Shown here in pieces: positions 56,883 to 57,542 of a stretch of 57,542 bases of DNA. This DNA comes from Wylensekiella montiformis. Its GTDB lineage: Bacteria > Bacillota > Negativicutes > Selenomonadales > Selenomonadaceae. The first letter of the stretch is position 1. Every line of letters starts with the position of its first letter. The notes beneath the pieces were generated by a model. The model saw only the letters and a list, made by a program, of their open reading frames with translations, was not told the origin of the DNA and made no database searches. The stretch spans positions 1 through 57,542 of the forward strand of contig NZ_VUNL01000015.1 of assembly GCF_009697385.1 (NCBI RefSeq). The letters are read 5' to 3'. The position numbers and the translations under genes were made by a program.

Positions 56883-57407
56883 ATGGATGCTGTTCTGATC
56901 ATTGTGCTCTTCATACTGGCCGCTGCGCTCAATGACCGCCTCGGCGGAAAAAAGAAAGCGCCGCCGCGCCGAAAGCGGCCGGATTCGGTTCTTCCTCCGC
57001 CTGTGCCGCAGCCATGGCGTGCCGGCCAGAGCGCGGGAGACCGGCCGGCAAACCGGCTGGGGTTTCCGATCCCTGTTTTGAAACATGAACCGCCGGAAGA
57101 AACCGGCCGGGTTTACCGGGAACCGGGGACATTGCTTCAGCAGCAGGAAGAAGTCTGCCGGGAGGAGATGCAGGAACGGGAGCACCGCCTTGCCTATGCG
57201 CGGCAGCGGGCTGATGCCGAGCGACGTATCCGCGCAGCAGAACAGGCAGCGGAGCAGGCCGTATCGGCTGCTGCCGTACCGCGAAGCCAGCGCCCCGATA
57301 ACGGATTTTCTTCGCTGCTCCGGGATCCGGCAGCCGCCAGACAGGCCATTGTGCTGTCGGAGGTGCTGGGAAAGCCTAAAGCTTATCGTTGGAGGACGCA
57401 TCGATAA
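56883..57407 (+). CDS. Short membrane-anchored protein after floA, unknown
   Basis: The 174-residue product opens MDAVLIIVLFILAAALNDRL, with one N-terminal membrane helix. A basic, proline-rich stretch (KKKAPPRRKRPDSVLPPPVP) follows, then a charged coiled coil (about 85-130). It ends LSEVLGKPKAYRWRTHR. I do not recognise the family. It starts 12 bp after floA behind GGAGGCAGTGCG, so it is probably cotranscribed and may work with the NfeD-FloA module at the membrane. Confidence 0.75.
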   Translation: MDAVLIIVLFILAAALNDRLGGKKKAPPRRKRPDSVLPPPVPQPWRAGQSAGDRPANRLGFPIPVLKHEPPEETGRVYREPGTLLQQQEEVCREEMQEREHRLAYARQRADAERRIRAAEQAAEQAVSAAAVPRSQRPDNGFSSLLRDPAAARQAIVLSEVLGKPKAYRWRTHR

Positions 57408-57460
57408 ATTTTGCAGGCGGATTGTATAATTAAGTTGAACACTTAAAAATCCATAGCGAA

Positions 57461-57504
57461 CCTTTGTGGTAAAATGTAGTTGCACAAAAACACAACCACA
57501 AAGG
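57461..57504 (+). promoter_or_regulatory. Hairpin over the transposase ribosome binding site
   Basis: CCTTTGTGGT (57461-57470) is the exact inverse of ACCACAAAGG (57495-57504), which includes part of the AAGGAG site of the transposase. Such pairing can hide the site in read-through transcripts and limit transposition. Confidence 0.45.
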
Positions 57505-57513
57505 AGAATCGCT

Positions 57514-57542
57514 ATGGATCAAAATCATTTTACCACGGATAC
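57514..57542 (+). CDS. Transposase, N-terminal fragment (IS30-like, cut by window edge)
   Basis: Only MDQNHFTTD is visible before the window ends. ATG 57514 has AAGGAG seven bases upstream. The sequence is unlike the IS3-type element on the left. The opening resembles some IS30-family transposases, but nine residues cannot prove that. The element's end probably lies in the AT-rich stretch 57420-57460. Confidence 0.4.

Overview
The window looks like a chromosomal segment of a diderm Firmicute (class Negativicutes; Veillonellales or Selenomonadales; genus not determined). The gene order lepA-hemW-hrcA-grpE-dnaK-dnaJ-prmA-rsmE-mtaB-rpsU-yqeY-nfeD-floA and the CIRCE element are those of Firmicutes. 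Yet the window also encodes outer-membrane functions: a TolC-type channel with MacA/MacB, and a small secreted beta-barrel-like protein. No sporulation genes are seen.

Positions 1-5400 are prophage or prophage remnant, more AT-rich than the rest. The left edge holds the start of an IS3-family element. Next comes an array of alternative tail-fibre C-terminal coding segments (177-1756) in both orientations, divided by copies of a short inverted site (core CTGTACAGTGGGGAA, which encodes VQWG). This has the architecture of a shufflon. A small tail-associated gene and a zinc-ribbon gene follow. Then come a tyrosine recombinase broken by a one-base frameshift, a lysis cassette (holin, 57-aa overlapping ORF, amidase endolysin), two small genes and a terminator.

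From 5.5 to 16 kb there are ftsE-ftsX-M23 peptidase-ctpA (septal peptidoglycan remodelling), convergent recQ, and a four-gene tolC-macA-macB efflux operon. From 16 to 25 kb there are an HD-GYP protein, an amino-acid binding lipoprotein, a YesM/YesN-type two-component system with its own family 1 binding lipoprotein, and the amino-acid permease and ATPase. From 25 to 36 kb there are a membrane protein, a FeoA-FeoB fusion, manA, queC behind a structured leader, an HD protein, tRNA-Gly(CCC), enolase, an aldose epimerase-like gene, thiD and an AMIN-amidase. From 36 to 57 kb there are a SEC-C protein, a MATE exporter, rpsT divergent from lepA, hemW, a polysaccharide deacetylase, and the HrcA-controlled heat-shock operon running into RNA-modification genes. 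A HIT protein, rpsU, yqeY, an outer-membrane protein, a chemoreceptor, nfeD-floA and a small coupled gene complete this part. The right edge cuts a second, different insertion sequence.

Most host genes sit in tight operons with ATGA overlaps. Non-ATG starts with good ribosome binding sites are common (holin, HD-GYP, rpsT, grpE, dnaJ, prmA, mtaB, chemoreceptor). The most unusual system is the tail-fibre inversion array with its neighbouring, now broken, tyrosine recombinase.
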